Notes: generated by a model from the letters alone, not told the origin. A DNA stretch of 64,000 nucleotides from Vulcanimicrobium alpinum (GCF_027923555.1 NZ_AP025523.1:2050484-2114483), one strand, 5' to 3'. Shown: positions 23,046 to 32,070, counted from the first letter of the stretch. Numbers and translations are program-made.

Positions 23046-23118
23046 TTAGACTGAAACCCAACCTATCTGACACTACCGCAAGATCGTACGACTGTCAGAT
23101 CACATAGTAGCTAGTACA

Positions 23119-23287
23119 ATTTAGTAGTCGACGGCGTTCACGCAGTACCGTCGAGTTTTGTCCCTTACTTTTTCTCATCGGTCGCGCATGCGTCAAAATC
23201 GAAGCTCAGATGCCGACCGGTGAGTAGAATTCCTGCGAGAACACATCCCACGGCGTACCGCGTTGGGCACCGTCCCCTGGAACGCTG
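23119..23287. other. Short single-copy spacer between two IS elements
   Basis: 169 bases of unique sequence between IS481 copy 1 and IS3-A. No complete gene is seen. On the minus strand one frame ends with GTPWDVFSQEFYSPVGI and a stop, which could be the original tail of the lipoprotein gene cut by IS3-A (24853-25234), but the frame does not join cleanly across the insertion. Confidence 0.35.
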
Positions 23288-23362
23288 CCCCATGTGTCAG
23301 GATGATGTGGTACCAGCTCCCTCGGAAAAGTTCTGTTAAGCTGGGGCTGTCAGGAGCATACC

Positions 23363-23797
23363 ATGAACCCACCCTCAAACGGTTCGCCGCCGTCGATTGA
23401 GCGTCGGCTCTCGATTGTCGAGACGCCGGTTCAGCGGCCGACGCGACGTCGCTTCTCGGTCGCCGAAAAGGCGCGTATTGTGAACGATGCTGATGCCTGC
23501 GAGTCGGGTACGGTCGGTGCGTTCTTGCGCCGCGAAGGCATCTACTCTTCGCAGCTGTACGCATGGCGCAAGGAGCGCGATCGCGGCGATTACGATCCAA
23601 AGGAAATTAAGGCCCGAGCTCTCGATCGTAAGGAAGCCGAATCGCTCAAGAAAACGAACCACGAGCAAGACATTGAGATACGCAGGTTGCAACGCAAGAT
23701 CGCGCGCTTGGAGCTTCTCGAAGACATCCGAAAAAAAGCAGCGGGGCTCTTGAACATCGAGTACAAGAGCCCCGAGTTCGACGACCTGGACGACTGA
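23363..23797 (+). CDS. IS3-A OrfA (HTH protein)
   Basis: A 144-residue OrfA with a transposase-8 type HTH (RRRFSVAEKARIVNDADAC, then FLRREGIYSSQLYAWRKERD) followed by a leucine-zipper-like coiled coil (EIRRLQRKIARLELLEDIRKK). It binds the terminal repeats and forms the N-terminal part of the OrfAB transposase. The slippery site lies at codon 123 (see 23731-23773). The copy at 34987-35421 is identical in translation. Confidence 0.93.
   Translation: MNPPSNGSPPSIERRLSIVETPVQRPTRRRFSVAEKARIVNDADACESGTVGAFLRREGIYSSQLYAWRKERDRGDYDPKEIKARALDRKEAESLKKTNHEQDIEIRRLQRKIARLELLEDIRKKAAGLLNIEYKSPEFDDLDD
23731..23773 (+). promoter_or_regulatory. -1 programmed frameshift signal in IS3-A
   Basis: An A7 run (23731-23737) in phase A-AAA-AAA is followed six bases later by a perfect 10-bp stem, GGGGCTCTTG (23743-23752) and CAAGAGCCCC (23764-23773), with an 11-base loop. 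OrfB lies in the -1 frame and that frame is open from the slip site onward. This is the standard IS3 mechanism for making the OrfAB transposase. Confidence 0.88.
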
Positions 23798-23859
23798 TCG
23801 ATGTTGCGCTCGAGCTGTGCGCAACGGCACCCGAACGCGCGACGTGCCTTGCGCTCGGC

Positions 23860-24795
23860 GTGAGCCGCTCGACGTTACGTCGGCGGCGCAAACCCGCAGG
23901 CGAGCGCGCGCTGCTCAAGACGATCGCGCGCCGCAACGCATTGAGCGAAGCCGAGCGCCGGTATGTCGCGGCGGTGTTGTGCTGCGAGCGATTTGCAGAC
24001 CTTGCCGTGCCGCAAGTCTTCACGCGCCTGCTCGACGAGGGAACGTATCTGTGTTCGGTAAGCACGATGTATCGCATCCTACGAGCAAACGCGCAAGTCC
24101 GCGAACGGCGGCGTCTTGCGCGCCATCCCGCGCATGAGAAGCCACGCCTGGTTGCTAACGCGCCGCGACAAGTCTTGACGTGGGATATCACCAAGTTGCC
24201 GAGTTCCGTCAAGGGCGTGTACTTTTCGTTGCTCGTGATGATCGACATCTTCAGCCGATACGTCGTCGGCTGGACCATCGTGCGGCGTGCCAACGCCGAG
24301 ATCGCGGCGGAATTCATTCGTGCGACGCTCCTGCGCGAAGGAATCGAGCCGCGACAAGCCGTCGTTCACAGCGATCGCGGAACCGAGATGACCGCGCAGC
24401 CAGTGTGTGATCTTCTCGACAAGATGGGCGTCGCGCGATCCTATAGCCGCCCGCGCGTGAGCGACGACAATCCGTTCATCGAATCGTCGTTCAAGACGCT
24501 GAAGTACCAGCCGACGTTTCCATCGGCGTTCGGATCGCTTGAGGACTCGTACGCGTTCTGCTCGCCGTACTTTATGTGGTACAACAACGAGCATCGCCAT
24601 TCGGGAATTGCGATGTTGACGCCGGCGGCGGTACACTTCGATCAGGGCGAAGCCATCCTCGCCGCGCGTCACAAGACGATGATCGCTGCTTATGCGTTGC
24701 AGCCGCATCGCTTTGCCGCTGGCGCGCCAAAACTCGCAACAATTCCGAGCCAAGTCTGGATCAACGAGTCGAAGGCTGCCGACATCGCCGCATGA
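23860..24795 (+). CDS. IS3-A OrfB (DDE integrase domain)
   Basis: A 311-residue OrfB. It has no good start of its own; GTG 23860 is the first candidate, but the frame is open back to the slippery site at 23737, so it is probably translated as the OrfAB fusion. The catalytic core shows WDITKLPSSVKGVYFSLLVM (first Asp), HSDRGTEMTAQPV (second Asp) and DDNPFIESSFKTLKY (Glu). Translation ends at 24795, within sight of the right terminal repeat. Confidence 0.93.
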   Translation: MSRSTLRRRRKPAGERALLKTIARRNALSEAERRYVAAVLCCERFADLAVPQVFTRLLDEGTYLCSVSTMYRILRANAQVRERRRLARHPAHEKPRLVANAPRQVLTWDITKLPSSVKGVYFSLLVMIDIFSRYVVGWTIVRRANAEIAAEFIRATLLREGIEPRQAVVHSDRGTEMTAQPVCDLLDKMGVARSYSRPRVSDDNPFIESSFKTLKYQPTFPSAFGSLEDSYAFCSPYFMWYNNEHRHSGIAMLTPAAVHFDQGEAILAARHKTMIAAYALQPHRFAAGAPKLATIPSQVWINESKAADIAA

Positions 24796-24852
24796 CCAAG
24801 ATGCTCACAAACTCCCGCAACCTGCTGGTATCAAATTACTTGACAAGTTCCG

Positions 24853-25234
24853 CTCCGGCCGGCGGAAAGACCATCGCGTACGTCGGCGTGCCGACCGCGT
24901 AGCCGGAAACGCGATACGATCCGTCGGCGGCCGTTACGGCCTGCGCGTCGCCGGCCGGCAGCGTCGGCGGCGGCGTTGCGCCCAGGATCAGTGTCGGTCC
25001 CACAACCACGGTCGCACCTGCGATCGCCGGTCCTGCGGCGTTGCCGTCGCCCGCGAAGCGCTGCGCGCCGAGGTCGCGCACCGAGCCCTGCACCGTGAGC
25101 GGCACCGGCGTTGCTGTGGCGGTCGGTGCCGCCGTCGGCGGCGAGACGCTCGCACCGGACGACGACGACGCGTTCCCTCCGCCTCCTCCGCACGCCGCAA
25201 GCCCAGCGGTCGCGGCTACGCAAAGCACACCCAT
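24853..25234 (-). pseudogene. Lipoprotein with regulatory-like domain, truncated by IS3-A
   Basis: It begins [20 protein letters not shown], a lipoprotein signal with lipobox LAAC. A Ser/Pro/Thr-rich spacer leads into a domain with AVTAADGSYRVSGYAVGTPT, like the carboxypeptidase-regulatory/CarboxypepD fold found in envelope proteins. The gene runs straight into the right end of IS3-A at 24852, where a few IS codons and a stop finish the frame. The missing C-terminus may lie beyond the element (23119-23287). The AUG-proximal signals look intact, so a truncated lipoprotein could still be made. Confidence 0.65.
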
Positions 25235-25533
25235 TCCGAGTAGACGGTCGCATGAACTCCTTTCGTTCGTACACCGCGAGTCGAACGTCTGCGCGACGTT
25301 GCGCTCCCTCGCTAACGCGTCCCGATGTGCGCCGCAGCCTCGCTCGCATCCTCTCGCCTTTGCGCGGACGACCTCCGCGCCATTCGGGTTCCGGTTCGCG
25401 CATCTCGCGCAGCCAATGTCACCGCTCGCGTCCGGGCTTGGTACGCCATGCGCCGCCCGCGACTATACTCGGCAAAAGCCGTCCATTGGCGATCACGCTC
25501 CCATCCAATGCGACTTTTGTAGGAGGCGCCCCG

Positions 25534-26829
25534 GTGTTCGAACAGCCCTCGTCCCGCACCAACGGTCACTCGAACGGACACGTCACGGCGGCGACCGATC
25601 CGGACCGGCCGTACTCGGCGGACGATGTCGCACGCCTTCGCGGGTCGGTGCGCATCGAGCATACGCTCGCGCGCCGCGGCGCGGAGAAACTCCGCGCGCT
25701 CCTCGCGGAAAACGAGCCCGTCGCCGCACTCGGGTGCCTCACCGGCGGCCAAGCCGTCGAAGCCGTGAAAGCCGGCCTGAAGGCGATCTACCTCTCCGGC
25801 TGGCAAGTTGCCGCCGACGCGAACACCGCCGGTCAGATCTATCCCGACCAATCGCTGTATCCGTACGACTCGGTGCCGAAGGTCGTCGAGCGCATCAACA
25901 ACGCGTTCCAGCGCGCCGACCAGATCGACAGCGTCGAAGGCCGCAGCGGCAACGATTGGTTCGCGCCGATCGTCGCCGATATGGAAGCCGGCTTCGGCGG
26001 TCCGCTCAACGTCTTCGAACTCACCAAGGCGATGATCGCCTCCGGCGCTGCCGGCGTGCACCTCGAAGATCAGCTCGCCTCGGAGAAGAAATGCGGGCAC
26101 CTCGGAGGCAAAGTGCTGATCCCCACGCAGCAGGCGATCCGCAACCTGATCGCCGCGCGGCTCGCGATGGACGTGCTCGACGTCCCGACCGTCCTCGTCG
26201 CGCGCACCGACGCCGACGCAGCGAACCTTCTGCTCTCCGACATCGACGATCGCGACAAGCCGTTCCTCACCGGCGAACGCACCGCCGAAGGCTTTTACCG
26301 CGTGAAGCCCGGCATCGATCAGGCGATCGCGCGCGGCATCGCGTACGCGCCGTACTGCGATCTGATCTGGTGCGAAACTTCCCATCCGTCGCTCGAAGAA
26401 GCGAAGGCGTTCGCCGACGGCATCCACGCCAAGTTCCCGGGCAAGATGCTCGCGTACAATTGCTCGCCGTCATTCAACTGGAAGCTCAAGATCGACGAAG
26501 ACACGATCGCGTCGTTCCGACAAACCCTCTACTCGTACGGCTACCGCTTCCAGTTCATCACGCTCGCAGGCTGGCACGCACTCAACCACTCGATGTTCGA
26601 ACTCGCCTACGACTACCGCGAGCGCGGGATGTCGGCGTACGCGGACTTCCAGCAGCGCGAGTTCGCCAGCGAAAGCAAGGGCTACACGGCGACGCGCCAT
26701 CAGCGCGAAGTCGGGACGGGCTACTTTGACGCGGTGACCAACGTGATCAGCGGCGGCACGTCGTCGACGACCGCGCTGACCGGCTCGACCGAAGAAGCGC
26801 AGTTCCAGCCGGCAGCGGCGGTCGCGTAG
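25534..26829 (+). CDS. aceA: Isocitrate lyase
   Basis: A 431-residue isocitrate lyase, which splits isocitrate into glyoxylate and succinate in the glyoxylate shunt for growth on acetate or fatty acids. The GTG start has a strong AGGAGG eight bases upstream. Family hallmarks: [20 protein letters not shown], the metal-binding [19 protein letters not shown], the catalytic KKCGHLGGK (Cys about residue 187) and [10 protein letters not shown]. It is of the standard bacterial length. No malate synthase lies in the window. Confidence 0.97.
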   Translation: MFEQPSSRTNGHSNGHVTAATDPDRPYSADDVARLRGSVRIEHTLARRGAEKLRALLAENEPVAALGCLTGGQAVEAVKAGLKAIYLSGWQVAADANTAGQIYPDQSLYPYDSVPKVVERINNAFQRADQIDSVEGRSGNDWFAPIVADMEAGFGGPLNVFELTKAMIASGAAGVHLEDQLASEKKCGHLGGKVLIPTQQAIRNLIAARLAMDVLDVPTVLVARTDADAANLLLSDIDDRDKPFLTGERTAEGFYRVKPGIDQAIARGIAYAPYCDLIWCETSHPSLEEAKAFADGIHAKFPGKMLAYNCSPSFNWKLKIDEDTIASFRQTLYSYGYRFQFITLAGWHALNHSMFELAYDYRERGMSAYADFQQREFASESKGYTATRHQREVGTGYFDAVTNVISGGTSSTTALTGSTEEAQFQPAAAVA

Positions 26830-26853
26830 CACACGCGAACGCGGACGACGCGG

Positions 26854-27534
26854 TCAGCGCAGCGACGCGATCGCGTCGTCCGCATACGCGAGCAACTCGG
26901 ACGCGGACGGCATCTCGCCGTCGCGCGCGCGATGCTGGCGGAACGTCACGTTGAGACGTTCGCCGGTGCTCCGCGGGTCGCGCGGAACGCGGTGCTCCCA
27001 GTACAGTTGGGTGTCGCCGCGCATGATCACCAGATCGCCGTGGGTCACCTCGACGCTCACCGGATCGTGGCGCAAGCCGCTGTCTTTCTTCGGCCGCAGT
27101 TGGAATGTGCGCGTCGCGCCCAGCGAAAGCGACGCGACGATCAGCCGCGCGTCGCGCGATCCGTCACGGTCACCATGCCATGCAACCGCATCGCGTCCGT
27201 CGCGATAGCGGTTGAGGAAGCAGTAGTCGTAGCGCGTCCCCGTGTAGCGTTCGACCGCGGCGCGGACGCGCTCGAGCGTCGGCGTCCACGGCTGCGGCAT
27301 CTTCTCCCCGCGACCCGCCGTCTCGCGCGGCACCATCACCCGCTTTCCGTACATCAGCCGCGAATCGGCACGCCACCGCGTATCCGCGCTCAGCTCTCGT
27401 ACCAACGCGTCGGCGATCTCACGGTCGAGGAACTCCGGGATATACGTGACGTCGCCGCGGTCGCCGACCAGGATCGTCGGACTGGCGGCGGAGGCGAAGA
27501 GCGCGAGCTGGCGGGCCATGGCGGATACGAACAT
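26854..27534 (-). CDS. AlkB-like 2-oxoglutarate/Fe(II) dioxygenase
   Basis: A 226-residue protein of the AlkB family, which removes alkyl groups from DNA or RNA bases by oxidation. The iron site is WHGDRDG (His-x-Asp, near residue 118) with the distal His in YWEHRVPRD (near 180) and the 2-oxoglutarate-binding Arg in RLNVTFRQHR. The nucleotide-recognition region includes YGKRVMVPRETAG. Length fits AlkB2/ALKBH-like members. Either the first ATG (27534) or the sixth codon could be the start. It converges on isocitrate lyase. Confidence 0.9.
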   Translation of the reverse strand: MFVSAMARQLALFASAASPTILVGDRGDVTYIPEFLDREIADALVRELSADTRWRADSRLMYGKRVMVPRETAGRGEKMPQPWTPTLERVRAAVERYTGTRYDYCFLNRYRDGRDAVAWHGDRDGSRDARLIVASLSLGATRTFQLRPKKDSGLRHDPVSVEVTHGDLVIMRGDTQLYWEHRVPRDPRSTGERLNVTFRQHRARDGEMPSASELLAYADDAIASLR

Positions 27535-27560
27535 ACGTTCGCATCCGCGTCCTCAAAACC

Positions 27561-30218
27561 CTAGCGGGCCGCCCCCGGGGGGCGGCCGGCGAGGATCGCG
27601 TGCATTTGCTCGCCGAGACGCTTGCTCACCGCGACGTCAAACCGAGCCCTTGCGATCGACCGGGCGATGTACGGTGCCGCCTGTGACGGGAGCTTCGCCG
27701 TGAGCCACGCGTTGAGCTCGTCCGGCGACGCGGCACGCCAATACGTCGCCGCCACGCCCCGCGCGATGCCGATCATCGCCTCGAACGATGACTGCTTCCG
27801 CCGGAGCTTGTCGCTGTTGGCTCGATAGAACGCCCACGCCGCTTGCGGATTCCAGTTCGCGACGGTTCCCACGTAGCGCGCTCGAAGCCCGAACTCTTGC
27901 GGCGGGATCTCATCGCTCAGGGTCAGCGCGAGCGCGCGCTGCGCAAGCTGCGGGTCGCGCACGCTCATCAGCGCCGTGAGATATCGACGGGCGACCACCG
28001 GGTCCGTCGCGCTCGTGGCGAGCGTGTGGATTCGCTCCCATGTCGCCGCATCGGCGTTCGTCGCAACGATGGCCAGCACGAGGCGCTGTTCTTCCGGCGT
28101 CGCCGTTGCGTTCGGCGCCTGCATCGCCGCAAACCGGCGTCGCGCTTCCGCGACGGTCGCGGGATCGTTCCAATCGCCGAGCGCATCGAGCACCGTCGAG
28201 CGCAGATCGACGAGCGCCGGCGATTCGCCCGGCACGGCATCCCACGTGAGCGCCGCCGCGAGCGGGCTCACCAGGGCGCGCCCATAGGCCGCCACCGCGT
28301 CGTGATCGGGCGTGCCGCGCGCGTCGCGTTCGAGTGCCGCGAGCGCGCCGACGATCTGCTCCCACGCCCGCGCATCGCGCTCGCTCCCCATCGATCGCGC
28401 GAGCCCGAGATACCCCGTCAGCGGAACGCGGCCGGATCGCGCGAGCGCCCACTGATCGTCGAGCATCGCAATCTTGTCGGCGGCGGGAAGCGCTCCGAAC
28501 GCGCGGCGGTTCACCTCGAACGTCGCTGCGTCGTAGGCGACGCGATAGTAGCCGACGTTCCCCGCGTTGACGCGCAGCGGTTCGCCGCAGCGTCCGGCGG
28601 GGATCCCGCTCTGCGACGCCGTCGCGAGCACGACGTACTCCGGCGTGCCGGCTGCTCCCGACGCAATCGCGACCGGAATGTTCCAGAGTTCGTTGGCCGG
28701 GTCGTCGCCGTCGAGCAGAAAACGATGCTGCGCAAGGGTGACGGTTCGATTTCCCGACGACGCGTCGCATACAGACGTTACGGAGACGAGCGGGAATCCC
28801 GGTTGCTCCGTCCACGCGCTCGCAAGCGCGGCGACGTCCTTGCGGCTCGCACCGCTGAGGCTGTTCCAGAGATCCGCGGTCGTGGCGTTCGAGTATTTGT
28901 GCGCCTGCATGTACGCGCGCACGCCGGCCTGGAACGTCTGCGGTCCGAGATACGCCTCGAGCATGCGCAGGAACGCTTGACCCTTGTCGTAGGTGATCTC
29001 TGAGTCGAACGAGGCTCCGGCCTGCAGTTCGTCGGTGACGTGCTGCTGGATCGCATGTGCCGCGAGCCGTGCGTCGGCGTTCATCGCCGATTCCTTGGAA
29101 GCGTCTTCGCGCTGAGCCCACTGCCACGACGGGTTGAAATGCTCGGTCGCCTTCGCCGACATCCACGACGCGAAGCTTTCGTTGAGCCAGATGTCGTCCC
29201 ACCAGCCCATCGTGACCAGGTCGCCGTTCCATTGGTGCGCCATCTCGTGGGCGACGACGCTGAAGCCGTCCTCACGCTGTCCGACCGTCGCGCTGGGCGG
29301 ATGCAGGATGATGTCCTGGTTGTAGGTGATGCCGCCCCAGTTTTCCATCGCGCCACCGAAGCCGCCGGGGATCGCGATGTGGTCGAGTTTCGGCAACGGA
29401 AACTTCACGCCGAAGTAGTCGTCATAGTAGGTGAGAATCCGTTCGGCGCTCTCGAGCGTGTAGCGGCCCTGCTCCTCGCTGCCGCGCACCGCCCACACGT
29501 TCTGTTTCACGCCGTCGGGCCCGGCGCCGCCGATCGACGCGAGATCGCCCGCCGAGAGCACGACGAGATACGACGGCATTCGCGGAGTGCGTGCGAACGT
29601 CGTCGTCGAGACGGCGCCGTGCACGCGACGAGCGACCGGCGGCGTGTTCGACACGGCGTTCCACGCCGCGGGGAGCGTCACCGTGAGCTGAAACGTCGCG
29701 CGGAACGCGGGCTCGTCCCAACTGGGGAACATGCGGCGCGCGTCGGTGGCTTCGAACTGCGTCGAGAGCATGCGCGCCGTCGTGCCGTCGCGACGGCGAT
29801 AGTCTTGCGCGAACAGGCCCGCCGGCGCCTCGCCGATCGCTCCCGCGTACTGCACCGCGAGGACGTGCGCGCCCGCCCGCATGGGTGCGTGCAGCGCGAA
29901 CGTGGTGAGCTGCTTGTCGTTTTCCGTGCGTACCGTCAGCGGCCGTCCGTCGAGCGTCGCCTTCGCGATGGTGAGGTCGAGCGTGTTGAGCACGATGCGG
30001 TCGGTGGGCGTGCGCGCGTCGAGCACAACGGATTCGGTGCCGGTGAAGCGCTTGGCGCTCGCATCGGGGACAATCGTGATGGTGTAGTCTTTCGGGACGA
30101 TCGTCTTGGGCAAGCGCCCGGGCGTCGTGTCGAAGGCGAACGGCGCGACCGCCCCGGCCGGCGCGGTCGGGGCAAGCACGAGCGCGGCGGCAACCAATGG
30201 AAGAATACGGAGGAACAT
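27561..30218 (-). CDS. M1 family aminopeptidase, exported
   Basis: About 885 residues from the ATG at 30218, which opens a signal peptide (LPLVAAALVLAPTAPAGAVA). The substrate-anchoring motif GGAMENWGGITY is near residue 288 and the zinc site HEMAHQWNGDLVTMGWW with LNESFASW supplies HExxH and the third Glu 18 residues later. The C-terminal half is the ERAP1-like helical domain. It would trim N-terminal residues from peptides in the periplasm or outside, in keeping with the S53 and S45 hydrolases nearby. The frame stays open far upstream, but without family character. Confidence 0.95.
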   Translation of the reverse strand: MFLRILPLVAAALVLAPTAPAGAVAPFAFDTTPGRLPKTIVPKDYTITIVPDASAKRFTGTESVVLDARTPTDRIVLNTLDLTIAKATLDGRPLTVRTENDKQLTTFALHAPMRAGAHVLAVQYAGAIGEAPAGLFAQDYRRRDGTTARMLSTQFEATDARRMFPSWDEPAFRATFQLTVTLPAAWNAVSNTPPVARRVHGAVSTTTFARTPRMPSYLVVLSAGDLASIGGAGPDGVKQNVWAVRGSEEQGRYTLESAERILTYYDDYFGVKFPLPKLDHIAIPGGFGGAMENWGGITYNQDIILHPPSATVGQREDGFSVVAHEMAHQWNGDLVTMGWWDDIWLNESFASWMSAKATEHFNPSWQWAQREDASKESAMNADARLAAHAIQQHVTDELQAGASFDSEITYDKGQAFLRMLEAYLGPQTFQAGVRAYMQAHKYSNATTADLWNSLSGASRKDVAALASAWTEQPGFPLVSVTSVCDASSGNRTVTLAQHRFLLDGDDPANELWNIPVAIASGAAGTPEYVVLATASQSGIPAGRCGEPLRVNAGNVGYYRVAYDAATFEVNRRAFGALPAADKIAMLDDQWALARSGRVPLTGYLGLARSMGSERDARAWEQIVGALAALERDARGTPDHDAVAAYGRALVSPLAAALTWDAVPGESPALVDLRSTVLDALGDWNDPATVAEARRRFAAMQAPNATATPEEQRLVLAIVATNADAATWERIHTLATSATDPVVARRYLTALMSVRDPQLAQRALALTLSDEIPPQEFGLRARYVGTVANWNPQAAWAFYRANSDKLRRKQSSFEAMIGIARGVAATYWRAASPDELNAWLTAKLPSQAAPYIARSIARARFDVAVSKRLGEQMHAILAGRPPGAAR

Positions 30219-30241
30219 CGCGGCCCGCAATTCCGGACGCG

Positions 30242-30671
30242 TTACGATCGCTCCCGCCGCTTGCGATCCTGGCGATGGATCGCTTTCGCGATCGTGTCGG
30301 CGATCTCGGCTTTCGTCATGTGCGAGGTGGGCTGCGCGCCGAGTTCGCGCGCTTCGGCCAGGAGCTGCTCCTTCGTCTTGCCCTCCATGTCCACGCCGCC
30401 GAACGCCGGAGCGTCGGCATCGGGGCCGCCCTGCTCGGCGCGCGGGTCGGAAGGACCGCGTTCGGCCTTCGCTTCCCAGTGGTCGCCGACGCGCTCGAAC
30501 GAGTGCTTCACCGCCGACCAGGCAACGCGATGTGCGCGTTCCTCGTCGCCGCCGTACTCGGCTTCGGCGTGCTCGAGCGTTTTCTCGTAGGTGTTCTGCG
30601 CTTTGCGCGGCGAGCGTTTCAGCGTCGACGGCAACCGGGGCGAAGTCGCCCTGGTCTCCCTTGTCCGGCAT
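30242..30671 (-). pseudogene. ChaB-like / Rho N-terminal-like protein, one frame break
   Basis: The ATG at 30671 follows GGGGAGG at five bases and reads MPDKGDQGDFAP. The rest of the protein is in the next frame: RLPSTLKRSPRKAQNTYEKT then ERAHRVAWSAVKHSFERVGD is a ChaB domain, and EQLLAEARELGAQPTSHMTKAEIADTI resembles a SAP/Rho-N fold. The change lies at the C4 run (30637-30640). The longer unbroken reading from 30715 lacks the good ribosome site. ChaB is a small protein of uncertain role once linked to cation transport. Combined ChaB plus Rho-N proteins suggest nucleic-acid binding. Confidence 0.65.
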
Positions 30672-30732
30672 TGCGGCCTCCCCGGAGCGCGTTGCTCCGG
30701 TTCGGTCGTACCCATCGGGGAACAGAGACCGT

Positions 30733-30879
30733 ATGAACGACGACAGGACGCCGGATCCCGGCGACGACCACGACGACGCCGTCATCGCGGCCGACGACAC
30801 GGGGATGCTCTCCGGAGAGCGGTTGATCACCAACGCGGAATTACTTGAAGGCGGCCCGGGCCTCGCAGGTGACGTGTAA
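30733..30879 (+). CDS. Small acidic hypothetical protein (48 aa)
   Basis: A short, strongly acidic protein (MNDDRTPDPGDDHDDAVIAA, then LITNAELLEGGPGLAGDV). It diverges from the ChaB-like gene, sharing an intergenic space of about 60 bases. Composition differs from non-coding frames nearby, but the ribosome-binding site is weak, so the call is tentative. No family is known to me. Confidence 0.4.
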   Translation: MNDDRTPDPGDDHDDAVIAADDTGMLSGERLITNAELLEGGPGLAGDV

Positions 30880-30947
30880 CCGTTAACGTAACTCCGGAGG
30901 AGGTGAACGCAACTCGAAGCGCACGCGCCGGGCTCTGGGAGAAAGCG

Positions 30948-31523
30948 ATGAGTCTCCCGCCGGCACGTGACGAAGATTTTCACGGCCAGCACCGTCGTCC
31001 GATCGGGGTCGACCCGCAGCATCTGCGGGTGATCAACGATACGGCACTACGGTCGCGACTGATCATGGCCGGGATCGCCGAGGGGCTGCAGTCACCCAAA
31101 GGGCCTCAGCGCATCAAGTCAATCATCCGCCTCTATCCCGACTTCGACGCGCCGCGCCCCACCAACAAACCGCGCACGATCCGCGCCGCTGCTCCCCCCA
31201 GCCACGAGCCTTCGCGCGCCGCGTTCGGCCTGCCGACCGTCGAAGAACTCAACGCGCTTCTCAACCGGATCCACCAAACCGAGCGCGAGGTCAGTCAGCA
31301 GCTGCAGGGTCAACTCGGCAACCAGATCGATCGGCTGAAAAAGCAGATCGCCGCGCTCGACGGCGACGAGTTCGAACGCGCCTTCCGCGAACTCGAAGCG
31401 GCGATGAAGCAGCGCCGCGAACTCGCCGGCGCAATCCGCGAGGAAGCGTTTCGTCGCATCGACGCCGACGGGTCGTTCGAGCCGCGCCGCTACCTGCGCC
31501 TCGTCTCGCGCGAACGCAGCTGA
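30948..31523 (+). CDS. Hypothetical protein with coiled-coil region
   Basis: A protein of about 191 residues. The ATG at 30948 has GGGAGA five bases upstream; a GTG at 30903 would sit too close to its own GGAGGAG. The first half includes DFHGQHRRPIGVDPQHL and RIKSIIRLYPDFDAPRP. The second half is helical with heptad-like pattern (LLNRIHQTEREVSQQLQGQL, then IDRLKKQIAAL and FRELEAAMKQRRELAGAI). It ends in a strong intrinsic terminator. It looks cytoplasmic. I do not recognise the family. Confidence 0.65.
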   Translation: MSLPPARDEDFHGQHRRPIGVDPQHLRVINDTALRSRLIMAGIAEGLQSPKGPQRIKSIIRLYPDFDAPRPTNKPRTIRAAAPPSHEPSRAAFGLPTVEELNALLNRIHQTEREVSQQLQGQLGNQIDRLKKQIAALDGDEFERAFRELEAAMKQRRELAGAIREEAFRRIDADGSFEPRRYLRLVSRERS

Positions 31524-31536
31524 AACACATGACAAA

Positions 31537-31570
31537 AGAGCCCGGAGCAAACGCTCCGGGCTCTCTTTTT
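31537..31570 (+). terminator. Rho-independent terminator
   Basis: Perfect 11-bp stem GAGCCCGGAGC / GCTCCGGGCTC (31538-31548 and 31553-31563) with a 4-base loop, followed by TCTTTTT. It ends the transcript of the gene at 30948-31523, just before the IS110 insertion. Confidence 0.92.
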
Positions 31571-31574
31571 GCTG

Positions 31575-31591
31575 CGCTTCGACAAGCTCAG
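31575..31591 (-). repeat. Half copy of the dispersed repeat at the IS110 left end
   Basis: CGCTTCGACAAGCTCAG matches the inverse of the repeat at 13908, 46846 and 59078, then similarity stops where IS110 sequence begins. A matching continuation, CGTGACG, is found at about 42766, on the far side of the element. The repeat therefore looks like the IS110 target. Confidence 0.65.
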
Positions 31592-31606
31592 ATTCCGTGT
31601 CCGCCG

Positions 31607-31848
31607 TCAAGCCGATACCGGTTGATAGGGCCGCTGATTCTTGAGTAGCGAGTAAGCCAGGCGCACGAGCTTGTGCATCACCGCCACGATGATTTGCTTG
31701 CCGCTCTTACCGCGCGCTTCGAGGCGATCGGCGAGCTCCTTGAAGGCCGGGACTTTGCGCTTTGCCGTCAGGGCAGCCATGTAGAGTGCCCGCCGGAGCT
31801 TCGCGTTGCCTGTCTTGCAAATGCGCGGCTTGCCCTTCACCGAGGTCC
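31607..31848 (-). pseudogene. IS110 transposase, C-terminal fragment
   Basis: This encodes TSVKGKPRICKTGNAKLRRA through YSLLKNQRPYQPVSA, the transposase-20 domain of IS110 proteins, in which a conserved Ser normally acts in recombination. It belongs to the same gene as 41905-42616 and was cut off by IS3-beta. Reading from the IS3 side gives a short hybrid frame without function. Confidence 0.9.
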
Positions 31849-32070
31849 CGGAACTTGTCAAGTAATTTGATACCAGCAGGTTGCGGGAGTTTGTGAGCAT
31901 CTTGGTCATGCGGCGATGTCGGCAGCCTTCGACTCGTTGATCCAGACTTGGCTCGGAATTGTTGCGAGTTTTGGCGCGCCAGCGGCAAAGCGATGCGGCT
32001 GCAACGCATAAGCAGCGATCATCGTCTTGTGACGCGCGGCGAGGATGGCTTCGCCCTGACCGAAGTGTAC

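Larger units (their letters stand above)
20633..23118 (+). mobile_element. IS481-family element, copy 1, split by IS5
   Basis: Left end TGTAGAAGTCAGGATTTGAT, right end the inverse TGTACTAGCTACTATGTGAT; imperfect terminal repeats share TGTA, AG and TGATCTGAC. It is flanked by a perfect 7-base duplication ATTTAGT (20626-20632 and 23119-23125). Without the inserted IS5 and its duplication the element is 1165 bp, exactly the size of copy 2 (33538-34702). Confidence 0.92.
23288..24852 (+). mobile_element. IS3-family element, copy A
   Basis: Left end CCCCATGTGTCAGGATGATG; right end, read inward, CGGAACTTGTCAAGTAATTT. These ends recur at the other copies (31849-41901 and 34912-40850), which fixes the boundaries. 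No perfect target duplication: CTG on the left, CTC on the right. It contains orfA and orfB with a programmed-frameshift signal. It interrupts a lipoprotein gene to its right. Confidence 0.88.

Noticed and set aside
25312-26427. Long open frame on the minus strand opposite isocitrate lyase
   Set aside because: It mirrors a strongly coding gene in GC-rich DNA; composition is Arg/Val/Asp-rich and no motif or ribosome site supports it.
30219-31022. N-terminal extension of the M1 aminopeptidase to 31022
   Set aside because: The extension is low-complexity Arg-rich, crosses the ChaB-like gene and precedes a clean signal peptide at 30218.
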